NCBI RefSeq assembly: GCF_039691755.1
Contig: NZ_CP137552.1
Coordinates: forward strand, 558,001 to 622,000
Direction: 5' to 3'
DNA: 64,000 bases
Origin: Halomonas sp. Bachu 37
GTDB taxonomy: Bacteria; Pseudomonadota; Gammaproteobacteria; Pseudomonadales; Halomonadaceae
Position numbers and translations under genes: made by a program
Shown here: one piece after another, positions 36,278 to 45,737 of the stretch
How the letters are laid out: every line of letters starts with the position of its first letter
Numbering within the stretch: position 1 is the stretch's first letter
The notes under the pieces: generated by a model
The model's input: only the letters and a program-made list of their open reading frames with translations
Told to the model about the DNA's origin: nothing
The model's database searches: none

Positions 36278-36604
36278 ATGATGAAGGGCGGAATGGGCAA
36301 CTTGATGAAGCAAGCCCAGGAAATGCAGGAAAAGATGCAGCGTGTTCAGGAGGAAGTCGCCAAATCCGAAGTACAGGGTGAAGCGGGCGCCGGCCTGATC
36401 AAGGTCACCATGAATGGTCGACACGATGTCAGCAAGGTCGATATCGATCCCAGCGTCATGGAAGAAGACAAGGAGTTGCTTGAAGACCTGTTGGCCGCTG
36501 CCGTCAACGATGCCGTGCGCAAGGTGGAAGTCAGCTCCAAGGAGAAGATGGAAGAAGCGACATCCGGCTTGAATCTGCCGCCTGGCTTCAAACTGCCGTT
36601 CTAA
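36278..36604 (+). CDS. ybaB: YbaB/EbfC nucleoid-associated protein
   Basis: The 108-residue protein forms dimers that bind DNA. It shows [20 protein letters not shown], the [22 protein letters not shown] core and a C-terminal [12 protein letters not shown]. It sits between dnaX and recR, as in nearly all gammaproteobacteria; the recR start is 4 bases after its stop. Confidence 0.97.
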   Translation: MMKGGMGNLMKQAQEMQEKMQRVQEEVAKSEVQGEAGAGLIKVTMNGRHDVSKVDIDPSVMEEDKELLEDLLAAAVNDAVRKVEVSSKEKMEEATSGLNLPPGFKLPF

Positions 36605-36608
36605 GCCG

Positions 36609-37214
36609 ATGCGTTTCTCACCTCTTGTAGAGCAGCTGATGGAAGCGTTTCGGGTGCTGCCGGGTGTCGGGCCGAAAACCGCCCAACGCATGGCAATGCA
36701 CTTGCTTGAGCGGGATCGGGACGGCGGTCAGCGGCTTTCGGAAGTGCTTCAGGTCGCGCTCAAGGAGGTCGGGTACTGTGGTCGCTGCCGAACGTTGACC
36801 GAGGAGCCTGTGTGCGCTCTCTGCCAGAGTCCGCGTCGTGATGACTCTCTGCTCTGTATCGTGGAATCGCCGGCGGACCAGTTGGCCATTGAGGAAGCGG
36901 GTGGTTATCTGGGGCGCTATTTCGTCCTGCATGGCCACCTGTCGCCTCTTGACGGTATCGGACCCGAGGATATCGGCCTTGATCAATTAGAGGCACGCGT
37001 GGCGGAGGGCGGCATCCACGAAGTGGTATTGGCCACTAACCCTACGGTAGAGGGCGAAGCCACCGCCCATTATATCGCTGCCCAACTGGGTGATTACGGC
37101 GTCGCCATGTCACGCCTCGCCTATGGCGTGCCCATGGGAGGGGAGCTTGAATACGTCGATGGTGGCACGCTCAGTCGTGCTTTCAATGGCCGCCTGGCGT
37201 TTCGCAGTGAGTAG
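36609..37214 (+). CDS. recR: Recombination mediator RecR
   Basis: The 201-residue protein works with RecF/RecO to load RecA on gapped DNA. It has an HhH segment ([20 protein letters not shown]), a four-Cys zinc finger ([16 protein letters not shown]), a Toprim domain ([19 protein letters not shown]) and [11 protein letters not shown]. The gene follows ybaB at 4 bases and is probably translated from the same message. Confidence 0.97.
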   Translation: MRFSPLVEQLMEAFRVLPGVGPKTAQRMAMHLLERDRDGGQRLSEVLQVALKEVGYCGRCRTLTEEPVCALCQSPRRDDSLLCIVESPADQLAIEEAGGYLGRYFVLHGHLSPLDGIGPEDIGLDQLEARVAEGGIHEVVLATNPTVEGEATAHYIAAQLGDYGVAMSRLAYGVPMGGELEYVDGGTLSRAFNGRLAFRSE

Positions 37215-37242
37215 TCAATATTTGTCAATCTGGATGTAACCC

Positions 37243-38376
37243 TTGCCTAACGTGACCCCCCCTGCCTTTTGCTGGATCGATACCCCCGACGCTCTGGATG
37301 CGGCCTGCCGCGAGGTCGAGCATGCCGATGTCATCGCCCTGGATACGGAGTTCTTTCGCGAGAAGACCTTCTATCCGTTGCCGGCGCTGATTCAGTTCGC
37401 TGCCGGAGAATTGGCTTACCTGGTGGACCCTTTGGTCACGCCTTGCACGGAGGCGTTTCGCCGCTTGCTGACCCAGGGGCCGTTAAAACTACTGCACGCC
37501 AGTAGCGAGGATCTTGAGGTATTCACCGCCTGGGCGGGTGCCGTGCCGATGCCTTTGGTGGATACCCAGATCGCCCAGGGCTTTCTCGGCGATACCCCGG
37601 GGATGGGATATCAACGGCTGGTGGAATTGTGGATGGGCAAGGTTCTGCCCAAGGAAGAGACACGCTCCAACTGGCTGGAGCGGCCTTTATCCCCGGCGCA
37701 GTGTGATTATGCGGCGCTCGACGTGATCTATCTGCTCAAGGTATGGCGCCTGCAGTTCGCAGAGCTTGAAAAACTGGGGCGCTGGGAGTGGCTGCAACAG
37801 GAGTGTGAGGAGCTGGTAAGTCAAGTGGGACGCAACAAGGTGACCGATGGTCAATGGTACCTTCGCCAGCGCCAGCTGTGGCGACTCAAGCCGCGCCAGA
37901 TCGAGGCTTATCGCCTGCTCACCACCTGGCGAGAGGGAGAGGCGCGCCGCCGTGACTTGCCGCGAAACTGGCTGGTCAGCGACAAGGTGCTCTACGCCAT
38001 CGCCGAGGCCCTTCCGACCCATCGAGCCGCACTAGCCGAGGTCGAGGGAGTCAAGCCGATGCTGATCAAGAAGCAAGGCGACACCATTCTGGCGCTGGTC
38101 AAACAGGCCGTGGCTCAGCAGGAGGCAGACCTGCCACCAGCCCTGCCTGCTCCGAGCGGTAGTGCTTTCAAGTCGCGCTTCAAAGGGATCAAGAGCGAGG
38201 TCAATGCCGAAGCCGAACGGCTGGGTATGGCGCCGGAGATGCTGTTGCGTCGGCGGGACATGGAGGCGTTGGTGGTGGCCGATATGGAGCACAAGCCCTT
38301 GCCGCTGCCTTCCGGCTGGCGTGGAGAAAGGCTGAATGAAGCGCTGCAACAAGTATTGCAGGAGGCGGAAGCATGA
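37243..38376 (+). CDS. rnd: Ribonuclease D
   Basis: The 377-residue 3'-5' exonuclease trims tRNA 3' ends. The DEDD residues are in ALDTEFFREKTFYP, LHASSEDLEVF and CDYAALDVIYLLKVW, followed by HRDC domains (LTTWREGEARRRDLPRNWLVSDKVL). It starts at a TTG. It is followed by ycgL with a 4-base overlap (ATGA), giving a rnd-ycgL-ycgN unit. Confidence 0.95.
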   Translation: MPNVTPPAFCWIDTPDALDAACREVEHADVIALDTEFFREKTFYPLPALIQFAAGELAYLVDPLVTPCTEAFRRLLTQGPLKLLHASSEDLEVFTAWAGAVPMPLVDTQIAQGFLGDTPGMGYQRLVELWMGKVLPKEETRSNWLERPLSPAQCDYAALDVIYLLKVWRLQFAELEKLGRWEWLQQECEELVSQVGRNKVTDGQWYLRQRQLWRLKPRQIEAYRLLTTWREGEARRRDLPRNWLVSDKVLYAIAEALPTHRAALAEVEGVKPMLIKKQGDTILALVKQAVAQQEADLPPALPAPSGSAFKSRFKGIKSEVNAEAERLGMAPEMLLRRRDMEALVVADMEHKPLPLPSGWRGERLNEALQQVLQEAEA

Positions 38377-38669
38377 TGGAAGGCAAGCTGCTGTGCGAAA
38401 TCTACAAGAGTTCGCGCAAGGAAGAAATGTACCTCTACGTCGATAAGCGCCAGGGGCTTGAGGCGGTGCCCGAAACACTGCTCGAACACTTCGGCAAACC
38501 GGTGGCGTTGATGACGCTGGTCCTCACACCCGACAAACCCTTGGCCCGAGCCAACGTCACTGACGTGATGGCAGCAATCAAGGAAAAGGGGTTTTATTTC
38601 CAGATGCCTCCCGCCAAGGAGGAGTATCTGTTGGACTTGTACCGCACGCCGACACAAGCGCGCTATTGA
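38373..38669 (+). CDS. ycgL: YcgL-family protein
   Basis: The 98-residue protein of unknown function has the YcgL fold: LLCEIYKSSRKEEMYLYVDKR, FGKPVALMTLVLTPDKPLARA and GFYFQMPPAKEEYLLDLYR. It lies between rnd and ycgN, the usual neighbours. Confidence 0.93.
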   Translation: MMEGKLLCEIYKSSRKEEMYLYVDKRQGLEAVPETLLEHFGKPVALMTLVLTPDKPLARANVTDVMAAIKEKGFYFQMPPAKEEYLLDLYRTPTQARY

Positions 38670-38728
38670 GTCTGGTATCTAGATCATACCTGTCGGTCGA
38701 AAAGGGGCACGATGCTGTGGAGAAAGCT

Positions 38729-39172
38729 ATGCGTGAACGTTTCTGGGAGCGATTTTCCCTGGAGGAGCTGACTCCACAGGAGTGGGAGGCGCTGTGCGAT
38801 GGTTGCGGTCAGTGTTGCCTGTTGAAGCTGCACGATGACGAGACTCAGGAGCTTGCGGTACTCAACGTGGCTTGCAAGCTGCTGGATATCTCGAGCTGTC
38901 AATGTAGTGACTACGCCAACCGCTTTGACAGCGTGCCGGATTGCACCCAACTGACGCCAGCGCTGGTGAAGGAATTCACCTGGTTGCCCGGAACGTGTGG
39001 CTACCGGCGCGTAGCGGAAGGGCGCAAGCTGGCGGGATGGCATCCACTGTTAAGCAATGATGCCGAACGAGTCCATCGCAAGGGGGTCAGTGTGCGCCAC
39101 TTCGCGGTTTCCCAGAATGACGTGCCCGAGCGCAAGCTGGAAGAGCACATCATCGCGGTGCTGCCCATGTAG
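38729..39172 (+). CDS. ycgN: YcgN-family protein (UPF0260, Cys-rich)
   Basis: The 147-residue protein has a conserved Cys set of the YkgJ-like Zn/Fe-chelating domain: CDGCGQCCLLKLHDDE, then VACKLLDISSCQCSDYANR, CTQLTP and PGTCGYRRVAEGR. The biochemical role is unknown. I take the ATG at 38729 with a GTGGAG site; a TTG start at 38666 overlapping ycgL would add 21 residues. Confidence 0.92.
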   Translation: MRERFWERFSLEELTPQEWEALCDGCGQCCLLKLHDDETQELAVLNVACKLLDISSCQCSDYANRFDSVPDCTQLTPALVKEFTWLPGTCGYRRVAEGRKLAGWHPLLSNDAERVHRKGVSVRHFAVSQNDVPERKLEEHIIAVLPM

Positions 39173-39181
39173 CACCGTCTG

Positions 39182-39289
39182 TTAGTTGACGACTAGGCTG
39201 CGCAGAGCGGCAGTCAGCTTTTTCCAAGAGCTGGAGCGTGAAGTGGTCGGGGTGTCCCAGATAGTCGGAAACTGCTCGCGTTGGGTCAT
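39182..39289 (-). CDS. Candidate small protein of 35 residues
   Basis: An ATG at 39289 preceded by CTGGAGATCAAC (good ribosome site) opens a 35-codon frame (MTQREQFPTIWDTPTTSR, then SSWKKLTAALRSLVVN) ending at a TAA. Its second half is a short basic amphipathic stretch. Upstream, a -10-like TATACT near 39376-39381 (minus strand) is overlapped by palindromes, which supports real expression. I recognise no family. It could be a regulated small protein or a leader peptide. Confidence 0.5.
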   Translation of the reverse strand: MTQREQFPTIWDTPTTSRSSSWKKLTAALRSLVVN

Positions 39290-39390
39290 GTTGATCTCCA
39301 GTTAGTTAAATATCCTTCTGGTTAAAACCTCGTTGCGCTAGCCATATCGTCTATGCGACCAAGGTTGTATGGGAGTGAGTATAATAAGTC

Positions 39391-39427
39391 ATGGAAATGT
39401 TTTCCATAAAAATCGGAAAATATTTCC
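39391..39427. promoter_or_regulatory. Two tandem palindromes, likely operator of the small ORF
   Basis: ATGGAAA-TGT-TTTCCAT (39391-39407) and GGAAA-ATA-TTTCC (39415-39427) share the same GGAAA-n3-TTTCC core. Their centres are 22 bases apart, about two helical turns, so two dimers could bind the same face. The first overlaps the -35 position of the candidate minus-strand promoter of the small ORF. The cognate regulator is not known. Confidence 0.6.
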
Positions 39428-39443
39428 ATATATCGTTCGGCCA

Positions 39444-39470
39444 CAAAAAAACGCGAATAGAATTCGCGTT
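39444..39470 (-). terminator. Terminator of the GGDEF-EAL gene
   Basis: AACGCGAAT (39450-39458) and ATTCGCGTT (39462-39470) make a perfect 9-base stem. On the minus strand a run of seven T follows. It lies 39 bases after the stop codon of the minus-strand GGDEF-EAL gene. Confidence 0.9.
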
Positions 39471-39508
39471 TGGCCTGGTATCCTTACCTTTATCTGGCAC
39501 CCCTGCCT

Positions 39509-42500
39509 TTATGATGTAAGCCGGTGCGCTTCAAGCCATTGGTTCAACTCGCCCAGCGGCATGGGGCGCGCGAACAGGTATCCCTGGAATACGTCACACT
39601 CCAGCGACGTGAGGTACTCGCGTTGACGGCAGGTTTCCACACCTTCTGCTACCACGGTAAGGTCGAGATGGTGAGCCAGGGCGATAATCCCTTGCACTAC
39701 CGCGGCGTCCTTGTCGTTATCGGCCATGTCGAGAATAAAGCTGCGGTCGATCTTGATCTTGTCAACTGGAAGATGGCGAAGGTAACTCAAGCTGGAAAAG
39801 CCGGTGCCGAAATCATCGATGGCCACGCTAACCCCCATGCCGCGCAGGGCATGAAGCGTATCGATGGCACTGTCGGTATCGTTCATCAATATTCCCTCGG
39901 TCAGCTCCAGTTCAAGCGACTCCGGTGCCAGGCCGGTGGTTTCCAGCGCCTGGTGTAGTGTGCTCAGAAAGCTGGGACGATGAAACTGCAGCGGGGAAAG
40001 GTTGATGGCCATGCGACAGTCGTCGGCAAGCTGCAGATGCTTCAAGGACATGAAATCGCGCGCCGCCCGCTCCATTACCCATTGACTCAGCGGGATGATC
40101 TGGCCGGTCTCCTCCGCGATGGGAATGAATAGCCCCGGCGAAATGAACCCTTTGGAGGGATGATTCCAGCGCACCAGGGCCTCGAAGCCCTCTACCTCGT
40201 TATCCCGGGTTATCAGCGGTTGGTAATGCAGGGCAAATTGCCCTTGGTCGATGGCTTCCTGCAGATCGTTGCGTAGCGTCACCCGCTGGGAGAGCTTTTC
40301 GGTAATTTCATGGGAAAAGGATTGAGTCGCGTTCCGCCCCTGTTTCTTGGCCTTGTACATGGCCATGTCGGCCTGTTGCAGCAGGGTTTCGGGATGTTCC
40401 AGAACGTCATCGCTCAAGGCGATGCCGATGCTGGCGGATAGGTACAGCTCGTGAGCGTCGATCCGGTAGGGGCGAGCGATATCGATCAGCAGTCGCTGGG
40501 CGATATCCTCGGCTTGCTGTGGCGAAACCAGGTCCGGCAACAGCAGCACGAATTCATCCCCGCCGAAGCGGCACAGGGTATCCGTGGGTCGAATCGCTTC
40601 CTTGAGCCGGCTAGCGACATTGACCAGGACCTGGTCTCCCACCGCGTGGCCCAAGGTGTCATTGATTGGCTTGAACTCGTCCAGGTCGATGAACAGCACG
40701 GCAAGTTGCTGGGCGTGGCGGCGAGCCAGTGCCACATCGTGGCGCAGGCGATCCTCGAACAGGGCACGGTTGCCAAGCCCGGTCAGCGCGTCGTGAGTGG
40801 CATGATAGGCCAGCTGGTTCTCTTGTTCCTTGCGCTCGGAAATATCGTTGATGATGCCGACGAAATGGGTCACCGCGCCATCGGCGTTGCGCACCGGCGA
40901 GATGAATATATTGTTCCAGAAGGCGCGACCATCCTTGCAGTAGTGACGAATGGTGAGATTGATGTCGCGTTCGTTTGCCATGGCCTCGGCTATCAGCCCG
41001 ATCTGGCGGGAATTGGTATCCGGACCGCGCAGGAAGTGGCAGTTGCGCCCCAGCGCATCGGCTTGGGAATAACCGGTGATCGCGGTAAACGCCGGGTTGG
41101 AGTAGACGATTGCGTAGTCGGGCGCCTTCGCTTCGGCAATCAACACTCCGTTGCTGCTGGCCTCGAGGCTGCGCTGGAAGATGCGTAACTGTGCTTCACT
41201 GGCGCGGAGTTCGCTCATATCCTTCGCCACGCCGTATACGCCTACGACCGAGTCATCCACCAGGGTAGGCAGAAACGAGATATCGATAGGGTGCAAGATG
41301 CCGCTGGGGCACTGCCAAGTGATCTCGAACCGCTGGGGAACTCCCCGCTTGGCCTTGTCGAAGGCTTCGATCATCCGCGGTAGCTGGTTCGGTTCGACGA
41401 TTTCTGTATAAGTACGTCCCAGTAGCTGGGCCTGGCTTGTGCCGAGCAAGTCGACCGTGGCTTGGTTGACACTCAGAAATGTTCCCGTCCGATCAAGGGA
41501 AAAAACGGCATCTGGATTGTGAGTGAAAAGCGAGCGAAAGCGCTGCTCGCTATCCTGAAGCGCTTGGCGGCGCATATGGTGTTCAAAGGTGAGGCTGATC
41601 AACCGAGTCGCGGTAGCAACAACCGTGTCCTGATCGCGGGTGGCGCCTCGGGGTTGGGCGAAAAAAAGCATCACCGCACCAAGGTGACGGTGAACCCTGC
41701 CATGCACTGGATAGGTATGTGCCGCCAGAAAACCGTGGCGCTGGGCCAGTTCGCAGAATTCGGCCCAGCGCGTTTCTTTGCGTAGGTCTGCGATGTGCAT
41801 GGGCTCTGTCGTCTCTTTGAATGCGGTGCCGGGACAGTGTCGCAGAGCGCGAAAGGCAGAGGGTAGACTGAGGGAAATCAGTTCGAGCCCCTCCCGTGAA
41901 GGAGCGCTATTTCCAAGCCATATTGCGACGTATGCTTCCTCCAGCTGGTGTTCCAGCATGCGACATACCTGTAACAGTACCGATGTGTAAGGGACTTCCT
42001 GTGCAATCATCGATTGAATGCGATGCTGGTCTTCGAGTGAGTCGTTGGCCTGGGCGAGTTCACGGGTACGCGCCTTGCGTGACGCCATCAGTCCCAGGCT
42101 GAAAATCAGCTGATACGTCAGCAGTATCCCGCCTAGACCGATTCCCACCGGTAGCAGGCTGCTCAGGGACCAGGCGTCGCTCGTCAAGGCCTGCGGCGAG
42201 GCTCCACCGCGATCATTCTGGTATTGATTCCAGCTGATCAAGAACCAGCCGCTGGTACTGAGAAATATGCCTAGAATACCGGCCAGTACCGCCTTCTTGC
42301 CGAGCGATATCTGTGACTGCGGAATACGTCGGCTGAGCATGACCATGGCAATGCCGAACGCGAACGTGAACAGACCGGCCAAGGGCGTGCTTGAACGCGG
42401 CATCCAGGTGGGCAGTGTATATCCGGCGTAGTGTGCCAGGGTCGTGCAGCCGATCAGCCACATGACGCCTCCGCCCATTTTGTAGAGAAGATTCTGGTAC

Positions 42501-42889
42501 TTGCCTTGTGGTCCTGCCCATAGACAGATTGCCGCCAAGCCCAGGGTAGGCAAGGCGTAAACGGGAAGACGGGGTTGCCCCGTCAACCACGACAGGCCGA
42601 TTTGGGTAGCGTTACTGGTCAAATGGTGAAGCAGGGTATAACCCCCGATAATGGCGATCACCACTGCCGCTAGACGGCGCCCCAAAGTAAGTTCGGCCAT
42701 CACCGCCGACAATCCCAGCCCGCCCACCAGTACCACCAGTGCGCTGTCGGCCATCAATGTCAATAGGGGAGGCTGGGCCGGAATCGGAAAGATACTGAAG
42801 GCCAGGCCGCCGGCACCGATAATCAGGGCACTCACCAGCAGTATCAGCAGGCCTGCCTGCAGGGCCAGTTCGCGGTTATTTACATCCAT
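39509..42889 (-). CDS. Membrane GGDEF-EAL protein with PAS and LOV-like sensor domains
   Basis: The 1126-residue protein has about eight membrane helices in the first 270 residues, a GAF-like segment (about 300-430), a PAS domain (about 440-560), a second PAS (about 570-690), GGDEF and EAL. The cyclase site RFGGDEF is intact (about 773). The phosphodiesterase marks EALVRW and DDFGTGFSSL are present. It may thus make and break c-di-GMP. The second PAS holds GRNCHFLRGPDT with Cys617 and CKDGRAFWNN, close to the LOV signature. I use the ATG at 42889; an upstream in-frame start adds 19 residues. Confidence 0.92.
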   Translation of the reverse strand: MDVNNRELALQAGLLILLVSALIIGAGGLAFSIFPIPAQPPLLTLMADSALVVLVGGLGLSAVMAELTLGRRLAAVVIAIIGGYTLLHHLTSNATQIGLSWLTGQPRLPVYALPTLGLAAICLWAGPQGKYQNLLYKMGGGVMWLIGCTTLAHYAGYTLPTWMPRSSTPLAGLFTFAFGIAMVMLSRRIPQSQISLGKKAVLAGILGIFLSTSGWFLISWNQYQNDRGGASPQALTSDAWSLSSLLPVGIGLGGILLTYQLIFSLGLMASRKARTRELAQANDSLEDQHRIQSMIAQEVPYTSVLLQVCRMLEHQLEEAYVAIWLGNSAPSREGLELISLSLPSAFRALRHCPGTAFKETTEPMHIADLRKETRWAEFCELAQRHGFLAAHTYPVHGRVHRHLGAVMLFFAQPRGATRDQDTVVATATRLISLTFEHHMRRQALQDSEQRFRSLFTHNPDAVFSLDRTGTFLSVNQATVDLLGTSQAQLLGRTYTEIVEPNQLPRMIEAFDKAKRGVPQRFEITWQCPSGILHPIDISFLPTLVDDSVVGVYGVAKDMSELRASEAQLRIFQRSLEASSNGVLIAEAKAPDYAIVYSNPAFTAITGYSQADALGRNCHFLRGPDTNSRQIGLIAEAMANERDINLTIRHYCKDGRAFWNNIFISPVRNADGAVTHFVGIINDISERKEQENQLAYHATHDALTGLGNRALFEDRLRHDVALARRHAQQLAVLFIDLDEFKPINDTLGHAVGDQVLVNVASRLKEAIRPTDTLCRFGGDEFVLLLPDLVSPQQAEDIAQRLLIDIARPYRIDAHELYLSASIGIALSDDVLEHPETLLQQADMAMYKAKKQGRNATQSFSHEITEKLSQRVTLRNDLQEAIDQGQFALHYQPLITRDNEVEGFEALVRWNHPSKGFISPGLFIPIAEETGQIIPLSQWVMERAARDFMSLKHLQLADDCRMAINLSPLQFHRPSFLSTLHQALETTGLAPESLELELTEGILMNDTDSAIDTLHALRGMGVSVAIDDFGTGFSSLSYLRHLPVDKIKIDRSFILDMADNDKDAAVVQGIIALAHHLDLTVVAEGVETCRQREYLTSLECDVFQGYLFARPMPLGELNQWLEAHRLTS

Positions 42890-43090
42890 ATCACTTCTAC
42901 TAGAAAGCAGGCTAGCTATTACGACGTGATTGGAGCGCGAAATCAACCATCGCGATGGCCTTAGTCGTCCTTATCCGATCAAGTTATTGAATAAAACGCT
43001 CAGGGCGATGCGGGGACCAGGCGATAACGTAATGACTTCACTGCTGATCGCCTGGTTTCTTCTGACGGCTAGTTCGGTACTGCTGGAGGG

Positions 43091-45217
43091 TCAGGGTGTC
43101 GTGGTGGATCGATCAAGCTTCTCTTGTGCCAATAGACCGAGCGCCCAAAGCACGAATGTGTCCTGGCGGGCGCCATCGCGCCAGGCCTTGAAGCGGCCCG
43201 AGGCACCGCCATGGCCGGCACTCATGTCGGTACGCAACAGGATCGGAGCCGCGCTCGTGGTCAGTTGGGTAGTGCGTGCATACCACTTGGCGGGCTCCCA
43301 GTAGGCCACGCGTGTATCGAGCCAGCTGCCTTCGACCAGCATGGCCGGGTAGGGCTGGGCGGTCACGTTATCCAGCGGTGAATAACCTTCTATCCGTGCC
43401 CTGACCGTTTCTTCCTCGGGATTGCCCCATTCGCTGTACTCCGCCGTGGTCAAGGGCAGATCGGGGTTCTGCATGGTCCGCAGGACATCGACGAAGGGAA
43501 CATCGAGTACGGCGGCGCAGAAACTCTGTGGCGCTCGGTTGACGCAGGTGGCAACCAGCAATCCCCCGGCGCTGCCACCATGAGCAACGATTCGATTCGG
43601 CTCACTGATACCCGCTTCGACCAGCTTGTCCCGGGCGGCGAGGAAATCGCCGAAGCTGTTCTCCTTGTGGGCCATCTTGCCTTGTAGATACCAGGGCTCA
43701 CCGCCTTCGCCACCGCCACGCACATGGGCAACGGCGAAGGCCACCCCCCGCTTGAGCAGCTCCAGGCGGGCAATCGAAAACCACGGATCGAGGGGTTCGC
43801 CGTAGGCGCCATAGCCGTACAAAAGGGTGGGAAGCGGTTGGTTGGCCAGGTCGGCACGCATGACTACGGAAACTGGAATACGCTCGCCATCGTCTGCGAT
43901 AGCCCAATGACGCCGGCTGACAAGATGTTCCGGCTGCATGTCGCCGTACACCGGTTGCTGCTTGAGCAGGGTGCGTTGGCGGCTGTCGATATCCCAGGCA
44001 ACCCAGCGCGGTGGCTGAGTAAAGGACTCCTCGCGCAGGCGCAGTTCGCGAGAGTCGAAGTGAGGGGAGTCTTCGAGCGACTGGGAACAGGGCGTTTCCG
44101 GCAGGGGTATCACCTCGTCCAGCTCCACTCGATGCTCGTCAGCGCCAATGACAAGGCGACGCAACATGACTTGCGCCTGCTGGTGGTCACGCTCCGCCAG
44201 CATCAAGCCCCAGGCAAAGGCATCCACGCCTTCCAGCGTAGTATCGGCACGTGGGCCGACGAGCACCGACCAGCCCGTCGACTGCGGTTCTGCCAGAAGC
44301 GCGGTTTCACAAGTGACATCCAGCTGAAAGTGCGGGCTGGCCTGGTTATGCACTCGGTAGAAGTAGCCGGGCCGATGTTCCAGGCTATATTCCACCCCCG
44401 ACTGGCGTGGAAGAGGGCTATACGGTGCGGTACCCGGGGAAGCGGCGGGCAGCAGCAATGTTTCGCTGGTGTCCTTGGAGGCGCTTTCGATCAACAGCCA
44501 CTCCCGCGAACGGGTCTTACCCAGCCCCAACCAGAATTCGGGGTCGTCTTCGCGCATGACGAGTTGTGCCGGAGCTGCCTGGAAACCTGCTCCATCGAGT
44601 GTGAGCCTAAGACGCCAGATGCTGTCAGGGCGCTGAGTCTCGTCGAAGCGTGTGAACAGCAGCGTGGCGGTGCTTGCGTTCTGGTCTTCCGCCCAGCAAA
44701 GCGCCGGGCCGATATCCTCCAACAGGCATTGCGGCTTCCCGTCGGGCAGGCGCTTGAGCCATAACTGGTAGCGTTCGTCGCCCTGGATGTCTTCGGTCCA
44801 GGCAAGCCACGTCTCCTCGGGAGAGAGTGCCATGTCCGCGAGTTCATAGAATTCATGCCTGGCTGCCCGGCGGTTGACATCCAGTACACATTCGGCAGTG
44901 TCAGGGTCGCCGTTGGGGTGACGCCACCAGAGTGGATGATCGGCGTCCGCCGCTGTCTCGCTCCAGAATGTGAAGTGGTCCAACGCGGTCTTCAACCCGC
45001 TGACGGCAAGCTCCCGCCTTGCCAGTTGGCTATCATAGAGGGCCTGGATCTCCGTGGTATAGGGGGCGAACCAGGTGTCGCTCTGCGCGTTGGCCGCCTG
45101 CAGAAACGCGCTTACCTCGGGGTTGTCGCGCTCTTCCAGCCAATGCCATTGGGGATCATCGGCACGCGCATGGCGGGCGACGGGAGACGATGGCGTTGCG
45201 CAAGGCTGTGCTTTCAT
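43091..45217 (-). CDS. ptrB: Oligopeptidase B (S9A family)
   Basis: The 708-residue cytoplasmic serine peptidase cuts short peptides after Arg or Lys. An N-terminal beta-propeller precedes an alpha/beta hydrolase with the nucleophile in GGSAGGLLV, Asp in GSWLDTRVAYWEPAKW and His in SAGHGGASGRFKAW. ANQPLPTLLYGYGAYG and LLKRGVAFAVAHVRGGGEGG are typical of PtrB. The length fits the family. Confidence 0.94.
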   Translation of the reverse strand: MKAQPCATPSSPVARHARADDPQWHWLEERDNPEVSAFLQAANAQSDTWFAPYTTEIQALYDSQLARRELAVSGLKTALDHFTFWSETAADADHPLWWRHPNGDPDTAECVLDVNRRAARHEFYELADMALSPEETWLAWTEDIQGDERYQLWLKRLPDGKPQCLLEDIGPALCWAEDQNASTATLLFTRFDETQRPDSIWRLRLTLDGAGFQAAPAQLVMREDDPEFWLGLGKTRSREWLLIESASKDTSETLLLPAASPGTAPYSPLPRQSGVEYSLEHRPGYFYRVHNQASPHFQLDVTCETALLAEPQSTGWSVLVGPRADTTLEGVDAFAWGLMLAERDHQQAQVMLRRLVIGADEHRVELDEVIPLPETPCSQSLEDSPHFDSRELRLREESFTQPPRWVAWDIDSRQRTLLKQQPVYGDMQPEHLVSRRHWAIADDGERIPVSVVMRADLANQPLPTLLYGYGAYGEPLDPWFSIARLELLKRGVAFAVAHVRGGGEGGEPWYLQGKMAHKENSFGDFLAARDKLVEAGISEPNRIVAHGGSAGGLLVATCVNRAPQSFCAAVLDVPFVDVLRTMQNPDLPLTTAEYSEWGNPEEETVRARIEGYSPLDNVTAQPYPAMLVEGSWLDTRVAYWEPAKWYARTTQLTTSAAPILLRTDMSAGHGGASGRFKAWRDGARQDTFVLWALGLLAQEKLDRSTTTP

Positions 45218-45283
45218 AAGGAGAGATGTACCATAGCGGGGAAATCAACGTCAGGTGCAAGCGCACCTACATGAGGGTTCGTT

Positions 45284-45715
45284 ATGTTGTTTGCAGAGTC
45301 TATGTCTATGTTGTGGGTTATTTATCTGGGCGTGTCGCTGTTGGTGCTGTTGGCCGTCTACCTGGGGCTGGCGTTTCTACCGCGGCTGCCGCGCTTGTTG
45401 CTGACGTGGATAGTCGCTGGCGCCATGTGGGCACCGGCGAGTTTCCGCCTGCCCTTGATCGAAGAGGGTGAATTCTACACCGGCTTGGCGCCCGCGGCGA
45501 TGGTTAGCGCAGTGGCCTTTCTCGAGCACTCTGGTGCTGCGCTGCGCAGTGGCTTGATATGGTTGCTGCTGGACATGACGCTGGGGGCGCTGGTGGGGGT
45601 TGCCTTGTGGTGGTGGCGTCGACCGCCTTCTGCCGAGCGCGGTTCGGACGCGCACACCGCTTCTCCCCGTGAGCCGGACGAAACGGTCCAGCGCCGTGAG
45701 CCGGTAATCGGTTGA
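45284..45715 (+). CDS. Hypothetical inner membrane protein
   Basis: The 143-residue protein has about three to four hydrophobic segments (residues 8-32, 35-55, 66-83, 90-112) and a charged, probably cytoplasmic, tail of about 30 residues. I do not recognise a family. It starts 66 bases after the divergent ptrB start and is followed 22 bases later by the amidotransferase gene, so the two may share a transcript. Confidence 0.75.
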   Translation: MLFAESMSMLWVIYLGVSLLVLLAVYLGLAFLPRLPRLLLTWIVAGAMWAPASFRLPLIEEGEFYTGLAPAAMVSAVAFLEHSGAALRSGLIWLLLDMTLGALVGVALWWWRRPPSAERGSDAHTASPREPDETVQRREPVIG

Positions 45716-45737
45716 ATTCCCTGGCTGGAGAATAGGC

